Shown piece by piece: positions 16,937 through 25,383 of a DNA stretch of 64,000 nt (position 1 is the stretch's first letter; each line of letters starts with the position of its first letter). The DNA is from Nostoc sp. TH1S01. Lineage in GTDB: Bacteria; Cyanobacteriota; Cyanobacteriia; Cyanobacteriales; Nostocaceae. The stretch is from the NCBI GenBank assembly GCA_018993265.1, contig JAGKSW010000038.1, positions 16,804-80,803 on the forward strand, written 5' to 3'. The notes under the pieces were generated by a model. That model had not been told where the DNA came from. It saw nothing but the letters and a program-made list of their open reading frames with translations, and did no database searches. A program made the position numbers and the translations under genes.

Positions 16937-19192
16937 CTATATGCGGTTTTGTTGTGGTAGGAAAGCAATTGGGTTAACTGCGCCCTTACCTGATGGATGA
17001 ATTTCAAAGTGAGTGTGAGGCCCAGTACTAAAACCAGTACTGCCCATTAAAGCAATGGTTTCCCCTTGACGCACTTGCTGACCTACGCGCACCAGAATCT
17101 TGCTGTTATGACCATAGCGGGTTATGCTGCCATCAGGATGGCGGATATCAACGAGATTACCATAGCCACCTTTATTCCAACCTGCTACTTCAATCACACC
17201 ATCAGCCGAGGCGTAAACTGGCGTACCAGTGGCGTTAGCAACGTCAATACCCTTATGCATTCTTCCCCAACGCCAACCATAACCAGAGGTAAATACACCT
17301 TTTGCTGGCCAAATATAAGCTACAGATGATGTGGAAGGTGGAGGTATGGTCTCATCAATTGGTTTAGGCAAGTATTGATCTACTGCTGCTAAAGGCGGTA
17401 GTTGTGGGGATACTTGAGTTCCCCGCATTCTTCTGGGAGCATCAGAAGCATTGACACCAACCGGTGGTACTGTGACTCTAGCCTGGTTGGGTAGAAACTC
17501 TGGGTTAATTGGCTCGTCAGTAGTGCGAGTAGCACGAAATTCGGGCTTAATTGGTTGAGCGCTGTAGCTTGGTAAGATTGGTGTCGGAACAGGAATAGGT
17601 ACTGCAAAATTCTTAGTTCCTGATACGGGCTTGGTGACAGCCAAGTTACTCGGAATAGCTACAGGTACAGGAACTGGTATAGTAACGCTGTTGTTGTCAC
17701 GCTCAGTAATTGCTTGTGCAACTACATTATTACCTGCATTACCAGATTCTTGAGCGCGGTATTTCTGCTGTAGTCTTTGAATTTCCGCCTGTAAACTCCG
17801 TAGACGCTCGTTATTTCTGTCTCTTGCTACCTTTTGATTAGTTTGTTGGCTACCAGGCTGTAGCTCAGCAAAAGCTTTAGGTACGGGAGTGTCACCACCT
17901 ACACCATAAGGATTAGCGTTAGCAGTATTTGTCTGTGTTTGGTTATTTGTTGCTGCTGCGGCTGGTTTGGCAGCATTGTCGTTGACAAAAACTGGTGATA
18001 CTGGTGCTAAGGGTACATTGAGGTTGCTGCTAGCAGTGTTAATAGGTACGCCAGCTACTTTGGTATTGTTGGTAAACTGTGCGCCAGCTGGATTAACTGC
18101 CACGGGTATTGAAATTGCACCATTACGGTTTACCTTGGATGGCAGAATTAGCTTTTGGCTAATTTTTAGCTGGTTAGGATTACTGATATTGTTGAGTTTT
18201 GCTAGTTCTGCAACAGTGGTGTTGTATCGGCTAGCGATCGCTGCTAGAGTATCTCCAGGCTTAACTTCGTAAGCTGTATCAGTATCCGTTGGTGCCACAA
18301 TCTGTGGTGTGGCAGGTACAGATGTGGTTGCTAATGGCTGTACTGGCTCGCTCGGAGATTTTGTCTGCTTAGTTTCTGGAAAGAACTTTGTTTTGTCTTC
18401 ATCGACCAGAGAGGGCAACTGTTGCCCTACCTCTTGATTGACGCTGTTAGGTGGCAACTTCTCTGCTAACGTTGTCTCCTGCGGCGATGCAGTAGTTTTC
18501 GCTAAATTTTTTGACTCCCCAGACCGCAACTCCGCCAGACTTGCTCTTAAACGGTTTGATTTTTCTTGTAAGTGATACAGGGCAAACTCTTGCTGTGCTT
18601 TTAATTTAGCTTTAACTTCATCACTAGCAACAGAAGTTTCACTACCTGTAGTTGATGCTTTAATGCCAGTCACATCATTAGCATTTAGGGTTTCTTTTGC
18701 CTCTCCATTCTTTGCTAATGGCAACTGATTAATAGAATTTGTCTCGGCTGCTGTTTTGGAAATATTATCTGGTGCTGGAACTTCCACAGACATTCCACTT
18801 GCCGCAACTTGCAATTTAGCTTCAAGCCCAGGCAACTGTGAAATTGCTGTTGGTTCCACAATGACAGGATTTTCTGGCATATTTGCTGAGGAGACTAGTT
18901 TGGCCTCCAGCTTTGTGGGAACAAATTTCACCTCAGTGTCAGGAGCAGCCGAAATATTTGAGGCTACCTTTTGGCTGCCTACAGGTGCTGCTGCTTGGGC
19001 TTGATCGCTTTGTCGAGTCACTAAAAGGCTGGTTGCCCCGACTGAGATAGCTAAACCAATCATGGCGGCTTGTGTGCTAACCCGACGATTAACTTTGGGA
19101 TTTACCACACTTAACTGCTCACTAGGGACACTTTCACTGCTGGGGGTATTTTTCAGCACAGCTTTTACTCTTTTTTTCAATGCTCGTTTCAA
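16937..19192 (-). CDS. LysM and M23 metallopeptidase, cell-envelope protein
   Basis: Residues about 36-60 form a single N-terminal hydrophobic anchor. A LysM domain (YEVKPGDTLAAIASRYNTT, about 307-352) binds peptidoglycan. Long Pro/Gln/Thr-rich linkers follow, and the C-terminal 115 residues are an M23 (lysostaphin-type) domain with HKGID, YGHNSKI and GPHTHFEI supplying the zinc ligands and catalytic His, all intact. It should cut peptidoglycan crosslinks or, in NlpD-like fashion, control amidases during cell division. The start is a TTG at 19192, placed six bases after a perfect AGGAGG, with no better ATG. The upstream region is unusually long and is described separately. Confidence 0.92.
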   Translation of the reverse strand: MKRALKKRVKAVLKNTPSSESVPSEQLSVVNPKVNRRVSTQAAMIGLAISVGATSLLVTRQSDQAQAAAPVGSQKVASNISAAPDTEVKFVPTKLEAKLVSSANMPENPVIVEPTAISQLPGLEAKLQVAASGMSVEVPAPDNISKTAAETNSINQLPLAKNGEAKETLNANDVTGIKASTTGSETSVASDEVKAKLKAQQEFALYHLQEKSNRLRASLAELRSGESKNLAKTTASPQETTLAEKLPPNSVNQEVGQQLPSLVDEDKTKFFPETKQTKSPSEPVQPLATTSVPATPQIVAPTDTDTAYEVKPGDTLAAIASRYNTTVAELAKLNNISNPNQLKISQKLILPSKVNRNGAISIPVAVNPAGAQFTNNTKVAGVPINTASSNLNVPLAPVSPVFVNDNAAKPAAAATNNQTQTNTANANPYGVGGDTPVPKAFAELQPGSQQTNQKVARDRNNERLRSLQAEIQRLQQKYRAQESGNAGNNVVAQAITERDNNSVTIPVPVPVAIPSNLAVTKPVSGTKNFAVPIPVPTPILPSYSAQPIKPEFRATRTTDEPINPEFLPNQARVTVPPVGVNASDAPRRMRGTQVSPQLPPLAAVDQYLPKPIDETIPPPSTSSVAYIWPAKGVFTSGYGWRWGRMHKGIDVANATGTPVYASADGVIEVAGWNKGGYGNLVDIRHPDGSITRYGHNSKILVRVGQQVRQGETIALMGSTGFSTGPHTHFEIHPSGKGAVNPIAFLPQQNRI

Positions 19193-19977
19193 AGACGACC
19201 TCCTATGATCACTAGCGCTTAACTGACCTCGATTTTGCAGTCGGAATACTAGTCAATGATTTAGATCACATCTAACGATAGACCTGGATCACATTCACCA
19301 GAGATACTTAGGCAAGATTAACCTGCTTCTCTGATTTAGACAAGTTTACACCTGTTAGCAAAACATAAAGTTGCTGTGCTTACTTGTCCGCTCCACTCCT
19401 CACACCCTAGAACTTTTGCTCTTTACAGTTGTCAGCGCCTACTTTACTCGCTGGGATTGGAAAAGTTGATATTAGCCGAATCTGCTTTATATTGTCAGCA
19501 ATTTTAGTTGCTATAAGTTTTAAAAAGCGATGCCTCCTGCTGTAAATATCTTCAAGGTTTTTTTAACCGATCCGTCTTCCCAACAGGAGACTTTACGTTG
19601 ATTCTTCCCTAAAAGACAACCGTACAAACTCCCCAGTACTTTTGTCCTCCTGAAATATACTTATTCGGACAAAATAGTACAAATGCCTTATCCGTATTGA
19701 TTTCAGCTTTTCGTTTTTGACGACAGGATAAATCTAGTTCATCAAAATCTATCATTCAAAGTGAGTATGTTGTCAAAATTAATATAGAAATTTCTTATCT
19801 AAAACCTAGCTAATGAACTAATTTTTTTCTGTATTATTGCTGAAATTAAACTATTTTAAGTATAAAAACCTTAAGTATTTTTGATGATGATAGAATTGTT
19901 ATCTAATGAAAATCCTGCTTTCATTTAATCTCCAGACTTTTAAGAGTATTTATACTTAAAATCTTTTTGTTTAAAAA
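19193..19977. other. Long intergenic region upstream of the M23 peptidase gene
   Basis: Nearly 800 bases lie between the peptidase and trmL, both on the minus strand. Apart from the AGGAGG at 19199-19204 and the 11-base motif at 19397-19407, I see no gene. A long leader or a small RNA gene is possible. Confidence 0.5.
19397..19407. promoter_or_regulatory. Yfr1-type motif ACTCCTCACAC (or its complement in the M23 leader)
   Basis: The plus strand carries the exact 11-base core conserved in the cyanobacterial small RNA Yfr1. No convincing terminator stem follows it on the plus strand. On the minus strand the complement GTGTGAGGAGT would lie about 205 bases upstream of the peptidase start, as a possible Yfr1 target. 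Confidence 0.3.
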
Positions 19978-20439
19978 CTACACTAAATCACCTAGTTGTC
20001 TACGAGCTTCAAACAAACCTATGGCAACACTAACCGAAAGATTGAGGCTACGAACCCCTGGTTGAAACATCGGAATGTATAAGGTTGTATCACACATTGA
20101 TAATGCTTCTGGTGATAAACCTGTAGTTTCACTACCGAACAGTAGCCAATCATTAGGCTCAAACTGAAATTGAGTGTAGTTAAAACTGCCCCTCACAGAG
20201 AAGCCTAAACATCTACCTCCACGCTGTTGATGTGAGTCTTTGAAAGCTGCCAGCGACTCATGATAATGGAGTTTGACATAAGGCCAGTAATCTAACCCAG
20301 CGCGTTTAAGGTAGCGATCGCTAATTTCAAACCCTAAAGGCCCCACCAAATGTAATTCTGTACCTGTAGCGGCGCATGTACGCGCGATATTGCCTGTATT
20401 AGGTGGAATTTGCGGATTTACTAAAACTACCTGGGGCAT
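19978..20439 (-). CDS. trmL: tRNA (cytidine/uridine-34-2'-O)-methyltransferase TrmL
   Basis: A 153-residue SPOUT-class enzyme without any extra domain, the size of TrmL. Motifs are intact: NPQIPPNTGNIARTCAATG at the N-terminus, LLFGSETTGLS in the middle and MFQPGVRSLNLSVSVAIGLFE forming the knotted SAM site. It methylates the wobble ribose of leucine tRNAs in the cytoplasm. It is followed only by intergenic DNA, and trmL is usually monocistronic in cyanobacteria. Confidence 0.93.
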   Translation of the reverse strand: MPQVVLVNPQIPPNTGNIARTCAATGTELHLVGPLGFEISDRYLKRAGLDYWPYVKLHYHESLAAFKDSHQQRGGRCLGFSVRGSFNYTQFQFEPNDWLLFGSETTGLSPEALSMCDTTLYIPMFQPGVRSLNLSVSVAIGLFEARRQLGDLV

Positions 20440-20876
20440 CTTCTGTAAAACTGAGATATTGTATAAAAAGTTATATTGACAATAAAAAATCTACCAAAAG
20501 GTAGAGGTTATATATAGGTTTTGTTAATAACCATTTTGTAGTTTACATCGATTAGTTTTTTAAAACAAAAAAATCGCCAATTTTTCCCAAAAATTTTCTG
20601 AAAATGTATCGGATGAGCTTGCAGACAAAACTATTTTGTTGTTATGAAACTAAAAATCTCCACCAAAATTATTTGTTAGCAACTTTCCTAAAATCTATCT
20701 TATGTATGAAACCACAAATCATGGTCTTAGACTAGTAGGCATTTATAGGCTGGATATTGAGTGCTGGTAAAGAAGCTAAAACACACCTAAGTTACAAAAG
20801 CAATTGTCAAGGTTGTCCTTTGTCATTAGTCCTTTGCTAATAATAACTAATGACATGGAACAACCTTAATTTCCGA
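20440..20876. other. Intergenic region between trmL and gshA
   Basis: AT-rich, no gene seen. It ends with the hairpin at 20809-20867. Confidence 0.5.
20809..20867 (-). terminator. Imperfect hairpin downstream of gshA
   Basis: AAGGTTGTCCTTTGTCATTAGT faces ACTAATGACATGGAACAACCTT with a few mismatches across a short loop, 10 bases past the gshA stop codon. The arms are made of STRR-like TCATTAG units. Confidence 0.55.
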
Positions 20877-22016
20877 TTAAGCCCGCAAGGACGAGCATAA
20901 TTTGTGTTCTAGTTCCATTTCTCGTTCTTGTGTCGCCACAATAGCTTGAGTAATCACACGCTGACAGTCAAAACCCACGCTATGTAGTTGTAACCACTGC
21001 TGGGCTTCATTGCCTTCACGTAGAATTTTATGCAATGGCGACAGGAAACAGCTAAAGCCTTGTTGTTTAGCGATCGCCCAAACTTCTTGATATAGTTCCG
21101 CAATCCAATCTCTGGCTAAAATGGTTCTGCCATCTTGCCAATGTTGCAGTTTAGCATCCAAGCTGGCACTAGCGGCTGCTATTTCATTGTTAGTGGTAAG
21201 AGCAATTAGTTCTTCCGGAGAGAAGCTACTGTTAGTTAAGGGATCTAAATCGGGATGATTAATTATCTGCAATAAACGCGCTTCTAACAATGCGGTAATT
21301 GCGAGTAAAGTAATAGGATCTGTAACTAAATCGCAAATCCGCAATTCTAAACGATTCAGATCATAAGGACGGCGATTGCCATTTGGTCGTACTGATACCC
21401 ATAAGTGCCGGACATTTTGCATTGTTCCAGCTAATAACTGCTCTTCTACCCATTGAATATGATGGGCATGGCTGGTAAATAATGGTACGTAGCTGGGAGT
21501 TTGGGGAAATACGCCCCAACGAGTCGAGTGATAACCAGTGGCTTTGCCATTGAAAAATGGCGATGAAGCACTCAGTGCCAGAAACAAAGGCGCTTCTAAG
21601 CGGATGAATCGACAAGCACGCATTAATGTTTCTGGGTCGCTAATACCTATATTGATATGAACGCTGGCAGTAACTACATTTGTGCCGTAGGTCTGCTCAA
21701 TATAATCATGATAAGGATTGGTTGGGTCAGAACGAAAGAAGCGATCGCCCCCACTTAACGACAAAGTACTTCCAGGAATTAAAGTGTAGTTACCCAAACG
21801 CTGGAGGTACTTGCGTAATTCCCGGCGCGGACTTAGTAAAGCACATAAAAGATTTTCGTAACTTGTGGATGGCTTTGTTATGTATTCCACGTTGCGGCTA
21901 TCTGGTTCCCGCATAAATCCATCCAAATCGGCAACAATTTTATCGGAGAGACCAACAATTTCACCTTGAGGTGTGCCAGTGTACATCTCAATCTCAAAAC
22001 CTTTTGATAGCACCAC
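20877..22016 (-). CDS. gshA: Glutamate-cysteine ligase, cyanobacterial type
   Basis: The 379-residue protein matches the cyanobacterial GshA family: KGFEIEMYTGTPQGEIVGLSDKI at the start, TASVHINIGISDPE, GYHSTRWGVFPQTP and NRLELRICDLVTDPITLLA further on. It joins glutamate and cysteine to gamma-glutamylcysteine, the first step of glutathione synthesis, in the cytoplasm with ATP. Length is normal. gshB is not in the window. The start at 22016 follows AAGGAGAACTAAGTG, with GGAGA a few bases upstream. Confidence 0.92.
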   Translation of the reverse strand: MVLSKGFEIEMYTGTPQGEIVGLSDKIVADLDGFMREPDSRNVEYITKPSTSYENLLCALLSPRRELRKYLQRLGNYTLIPGSTLSLSGGDRFFRSDPTNPYHDYIEQTYGTNVVTASVHINIGISDPETLMRACRFIRLEAPLFLALSASSPFFNGKATGYHSTRWGVFPQTPSYVPLFTSHAHHIQWVEEQLLAGTMQNVRHLWVSVRPNGNRRPYDLNRLELRICDLVTDPITLLAITALLEARLLQIINHPDLDPLTNSSFSPEELIALTTNNEIAAASASLDAKLQHWQDGRTILARDWIAELYQEVWAIAKQQGFSCFLSPLHKILREGNEAQQWLQLHSVGFDCQRVITQAIVATQEREMELEHKLCSSLRA

Positions 22017-23237
22017 TTAGTTCTCCTTGGCTCTCCAGCCTATTAATTGTATCGAATTAGACGATTTTTTGGTTTGAACTTGCCGTTATTTAAACGTTAA
22101 GAATCTTTTAGCAGAACATTTATTACGACAAAGGATTTATTTTATCCCTTAGTAATTACTTAAACTAAAAGTATCAATTTTATTTCTGTCTTTGTATGGA
22201 GATTCACATACTAAATTAGGGTGAAAAAACCGTACTTGATTTTGTGCCTTGTGGAAAAATCGATCTGACTAGCTGCACGATGTAGCAAATGTCTTAGGCA
22301 AACTGATACCAATGACACATATTACTAGATAAACGACACCCAAAATCTATATTTTTTTGCGGAGAAGGACAGTATCGCTTAAGTCTAATTTAACCTAGCA
22401 AATCGCTTTCAAGAAGCAAACTAATACAAGTATTAATTATTACTATTTTATTAAATATAAAACAATAGTAGAGTGCTTTATAACACAGCGCAATCCACCG
22501 TAGTGTTGCACTGAAAAATTGTCATGATTTTCCAGTTTAGAATGTTGGTAATTATTGTCATTTGGAGTTGAGAAATATTAATTTGCAATTTTAGTGATGG
22601 ATGTTAACCATAAGCACAAAGTATTTATTTCTTTTTTTGCCAAAATTTAAATATATAATTTTTACTTTTACTGCAAATTAAAAGCAATAATCAGCCAGAG
22701 CAGTTGAATGAAGGTTTTAATTTTAATACATTGTTTATTCACTTTATGTTAATTAATAACTTCTGACAAAAAATTGGATGTTAACTTAATTACAAATATA
22801 TTTTCTCTAAGTGTGCAATATCGCATATTCAAATATTTTGCTATGTGCAATATCTAAAAATAAAAGGTAGATAAGCTACATCATCATAATTATTTTTCTG
22901 TTAGCAGCCTTGTTTTTGCAGCTTTATATTAGTTTTTGACAATTACTAAAAAAATCATTAAGCTAATAGATAGATGGCCAACTATCAACCAAATAACCAC
23001 GATTTTGTGAGGTAAATTCAAAATCGTCGTTATAAAGTATCAACATGAACAAATGAATTGAACTTAATCATTGACGATAAATAGTAACTTCAACCAATTT
23101 AGCTAGAACAAAGCTAATACCTGATTCCTTAGATGGCGCTGCGGGGTTTTGAAGATAATCCAATCAGGTGTGAATGTTTGTAGTGATGGTGATACTTGTC
23201 TGTTAAACATGAAACTTTGGCTAAGGTGCAGGAAACT
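22017..23237. other. 1.2-kb AT-rich region upstream of the oxidase operon
   Basis: No reading frame of coding quality, RNA gene or clear repeat is visible. A dyad GTAG-ATAAG-CTAC near 22867 is one base short of the NtcA spacing (GTA-N8-TAC), so I do not call it. The size suggests a regulatory region or decayed DNA. Confidence 0.5.
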
Positions 23238-23738
23238 ATGCTTGATTTTTTTACATCGTTGAACGACCATAATCTTCCCTATCCAGATACGCTACATCCC
23301 ATTGTTGTTCACTTTGTAATTGCAATGGTATTGTTTGCATTTTTCTGTGACTTAGTAGGTTATTTCACTGGTAAAGCTCGCCTATTTGAGGTGAGTTGGT
23401 GGAATATGTTTATCGCTACGATCGCCATTTTTGTAGCGATTATTTTTGGACAATTTGAAGCCGGTTTAGCCCAACCTTACGACGTAGCTAAATCAGTTTT
23501 AAATATCCATACACTGATTGGTTGGTCGCTGTCTGGCATTATCGCCGCAATTACAGCATGGCGCTATGTAATTCGTTCGCGTAACCCGCAAAAATTACCA
23601 ATTCATTATTTAGCAGCCGGATTTGTTTTAGTTGCAATTGTCGGCTTGCAAGTATATTTCGGTGATGAATTGGTTTGGGTATATGGATTGCACACAGTAC
23701 CAGTTGTTGAAGCTGTCAAGGATGGGATGCTGCCATGA
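23238..23738 (+). CDS. DUF2231 membrane protein, oxidase-linked (first of pair)
   Basis: Four hydrophobic helices span a 166-residue protein that opens with MLDFFTSLNDHNLPYPDTLHPIVVHFVIAM, where LHPIVVHF is the conserved DUF2231 motif with two His. The function is unknown, but the protein lies directly upstream of subunits II, I and III of a terminal oxidase and may help assembly, haem or electron delivery. I chose the ATG at 23238, with AGGA five bases ahead, over the TTG at 23196 in the track. It overlaps the next gene by four bases (ATGA), indicating translational coupling. Confidence 0.82.
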   Translation: MLDFFTSLNDHNLPYPDTLHPIVVHFVIAMVLFAFFCDLVGYFTGKARLFEVSWWNMFIATIAIFVAIIFGQFEAGLAQPYDVAKSVLNIHTLIGWSLSGIIAAITAWRYVIRSRNPQKLPIHYLAAGFVLVAIVGLQVYFGDELVWVYGLHTVPVVEAVKDGMLP

Positions 23739-24340
23739 ATTCAGAGCTAATTAATCAATTAAATGTGGAAATAGGCGCTAACGGACTACCTTACACTCTG
23801 CCTATTCACCCAAATTTGGTGCATCTTACCATCGGTCTATTCATCATTGGTATTACCTTTGATATCGTCGGTGTTTTGTTTCCTATCCAAAAATGGGTAT
23901 TCAAATTTTTGGCAATTACTGTTGAACGAGCCAACTTCTTTGATGTGGGTTGGTACAACATGGTTGCGGCAACTGGCATCACCTTTTTTACTGTAGCAGC
24001 CGGCTTTTACGAAATGCTCTTAGCCTCTCCACCAACGGATGTGAAGAGTGCATGGGGAATGCCTGCAATGGAAACCATGCTTTGGCATGGTATCGGTGGT
24101 GTTGTCCTCCTAGCTTTATTTGTTGGGATGACCATGTGGAGAGGATGGCAACGCTTTTCTTGGAGCAAAGATTACGACGTAGAAGTGCAGTGGAGCTATT
24201 TATTTGCGGGAGTCGCAATTATGTTTTTGATGTTCCTGCACGGCACATTAGGAGCGCAGTTAGCTGCTGAATTTGGCGTTCACAACACCGCAGATAGACT
24301 ACTGCAATTAGGCGAAGACCTGAACACAATGCTCAAATAA
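23735..24340 (+). CDS. DUF2231-like membrane protein, oxidase-linked (second of pair)
   Basis: The protein repeats the plan of its upstream neighbour: LPYTLPIHPNLVHLTIGLFIIG at the start, then three more hydrophobic helices, with His residues in the IHPNLVH and MLWHGIGGVV segments that could be metal or haem ligands. At 201 residues it is slightly longer. It overlaps the first gene by ATGA, so the two products probably work as a pair. It is followed by an STRR tract and then the subunit II gene. The function is inferred only from context. Confidence 0.8.
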   Translation: MNSELINQLNVEIGANGLPYTLPIHPNLVHLTIGLFIIGITFDIVGVLFPIQKWVFKFLAITVERANFFDVGWYNMVAATGITFFTVAAGFYEMLLASPPTDVKSAWGMPAMETMLWHGIGGVVLLALFVGMTMWRGWQRFSWSKDYDVEVQWSYLFAGVAIMFLMFLHGTLGAQLAAEFGVHNTADRLLQLGEDLNTMLK

Positions 24341-24342
24341 CT

Positions 24343-24412
24343 TTTGTCATTCGTCCTTTGTTCTTTGTTAATGACCAATGACCAATGACCAATGACTAAT
24401 GACTAATGACCA
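24343..24412. repeat. STRR tract, AATGACC/AATGACT heptamers
   Basis: Six or more consecutive seven-base units (AATGACC, AATGACT) follow a TTTGTCATTCGTCC stretch. The tract separates the DUF2231 pair from coxB. Confidence 0.85.
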
Positions 24413-24418
24413 AAACCC

Positions 24419-25336
24419 ATGAAACTCTCAAAGATTTTAAGCATATTAACCTTAATTACTGGTGCGATCGCTGTTAGCATCACCAGTATCTGGATAGGTA
24501 AACAAGCCTATTCCTGGCTACCTCCCCAAGCAGCAGCCGAATCTCATCTGATTGATGATTTGATTAGTTTTTTGGTGACATTAGGTGCATTTATATTTCT
24601 TGGTGTTACCAGCACCTTAATGTATTCTGTGATTTTCCATCGTGCTAAAAAAGACGACTTCAGCGATGGCCCCCACATCGAAGGTAACGTCACCTTAGAA
24701 GTTGTCTGGACAGCCATCCCCATTATGTTGGTACTGTGGATTGCTGGCTATAGCTCCCAAGTTTACGAACAAATGGGAATTCAAGGCCCTACACAGCTAG
24801 TGCATCTGCATAACCCCGTGGGTATGGAATCAGCTTATGCTGCACCCAAAGATGGTGCAATGAGCGAACCTGTAGAAAAAATTGATGTCATCGCCAAACA
24901 ATGGGCGTGGGTATTTCATTACCCTGAGAGAAATGTTACCAGTACCGAACTGCATTTACCAAGCGATCGCCGTGTGCGTTTAGCACTGCAATCAGAAGAC
25001 GTACTGCATGGCTTTTATATCCCTGCATTCCGTCTCAAACAAGACATCATTCCCAACCATACTATCGACTTTGAATTTACCCCCATTCGCCAGGGTCAAT
25101 ATCACCTCACCGACTCGCAATATAGCGGCACTTATTTTGCCACCATGCAGGCAAACGTAGTTGTTGAATCTGCTGAAGACTATCACAAATGGTTGGCTAA
25201 AATCGCCACACACAAACCCTCCCCCGCCAATAACCAAGCTGCTTCTGAATACGCCCAAGCAGCTAACGAACCCGTGAAAAATGGTTGGGATACCGTCGTA
25301 CCTGCCGCACCTCCTTTGGTGAATTATTCCGGTTGA
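24419..25336 (+). CDS. Terminal oxidase subunit II lacking the CuA site
   Basis: A 305-residue subunit II with two N-terminal membrane helices (about 5-30 and 45-75, 90-110) and a periplasmic cupredoxin domain. QWAWVFHYPE and VLHGFYIPAFRLKQDIIP are conserved. At the CuA loop, where cytochrome c oxidases read C-x-E-x-C-G-x-x-H-x-x-M, this protein reads DSQYSGTYFATM: both Cys, the Glu and the second His are replaced (by Asp, Ser, Gln and Phe), and only the Met remains. Such subunits belong to the quinol-type alternative respiratory terminal oxidase of cyanobacteria (cox3/ctaII type), probably in the cytoplasmic membrane. It is first of coxB-coxA-coxC. Confidence 0.9.
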   Translation: MKLSKILSILTLITGAIAVSITSIWIGKQAYSWLPPQAAAESHLIDDLISFLVTLGAFIFLGVTSTLMYSVIFHRAKKDDFSDGPHIEGNVTLEVVWTAIPIMLVLWIAGYSSQVYEQMGIQGPTQLVHLHNPVGMESAYAAPKDGAMSEPVEKIDVIAKQWAWVFHYPERNVTSTELHLPSDRRVRLALQSEDVLHGFYIPAFRLKQDIIPNHTIDFEFTPIRQGQYHLTDSQYSGTYFATMQANVVVESAEDYHKWLAKIATHKPSPANNQAASEYAQAANEPVKNGWDTVVPAAPPLVNYSG

Positions 25337-25383
25337 ACACAAACACACCCCCACTCCCTTATTTCTTATAAGGAAACTCTTCC

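Noticed and set aside
17967-19004. Plus-strand frames of 101 and 82 residues in the M23 peptidase gene
   Set aside because: They oppose the linker-rich coding region and have no family resemblance.
22860-22880. Possible NtcA site GTAGATAAGCTAC
   Set aside because: The spacing is seven bases, not the eight of the GTA-N8-TAC consensus.
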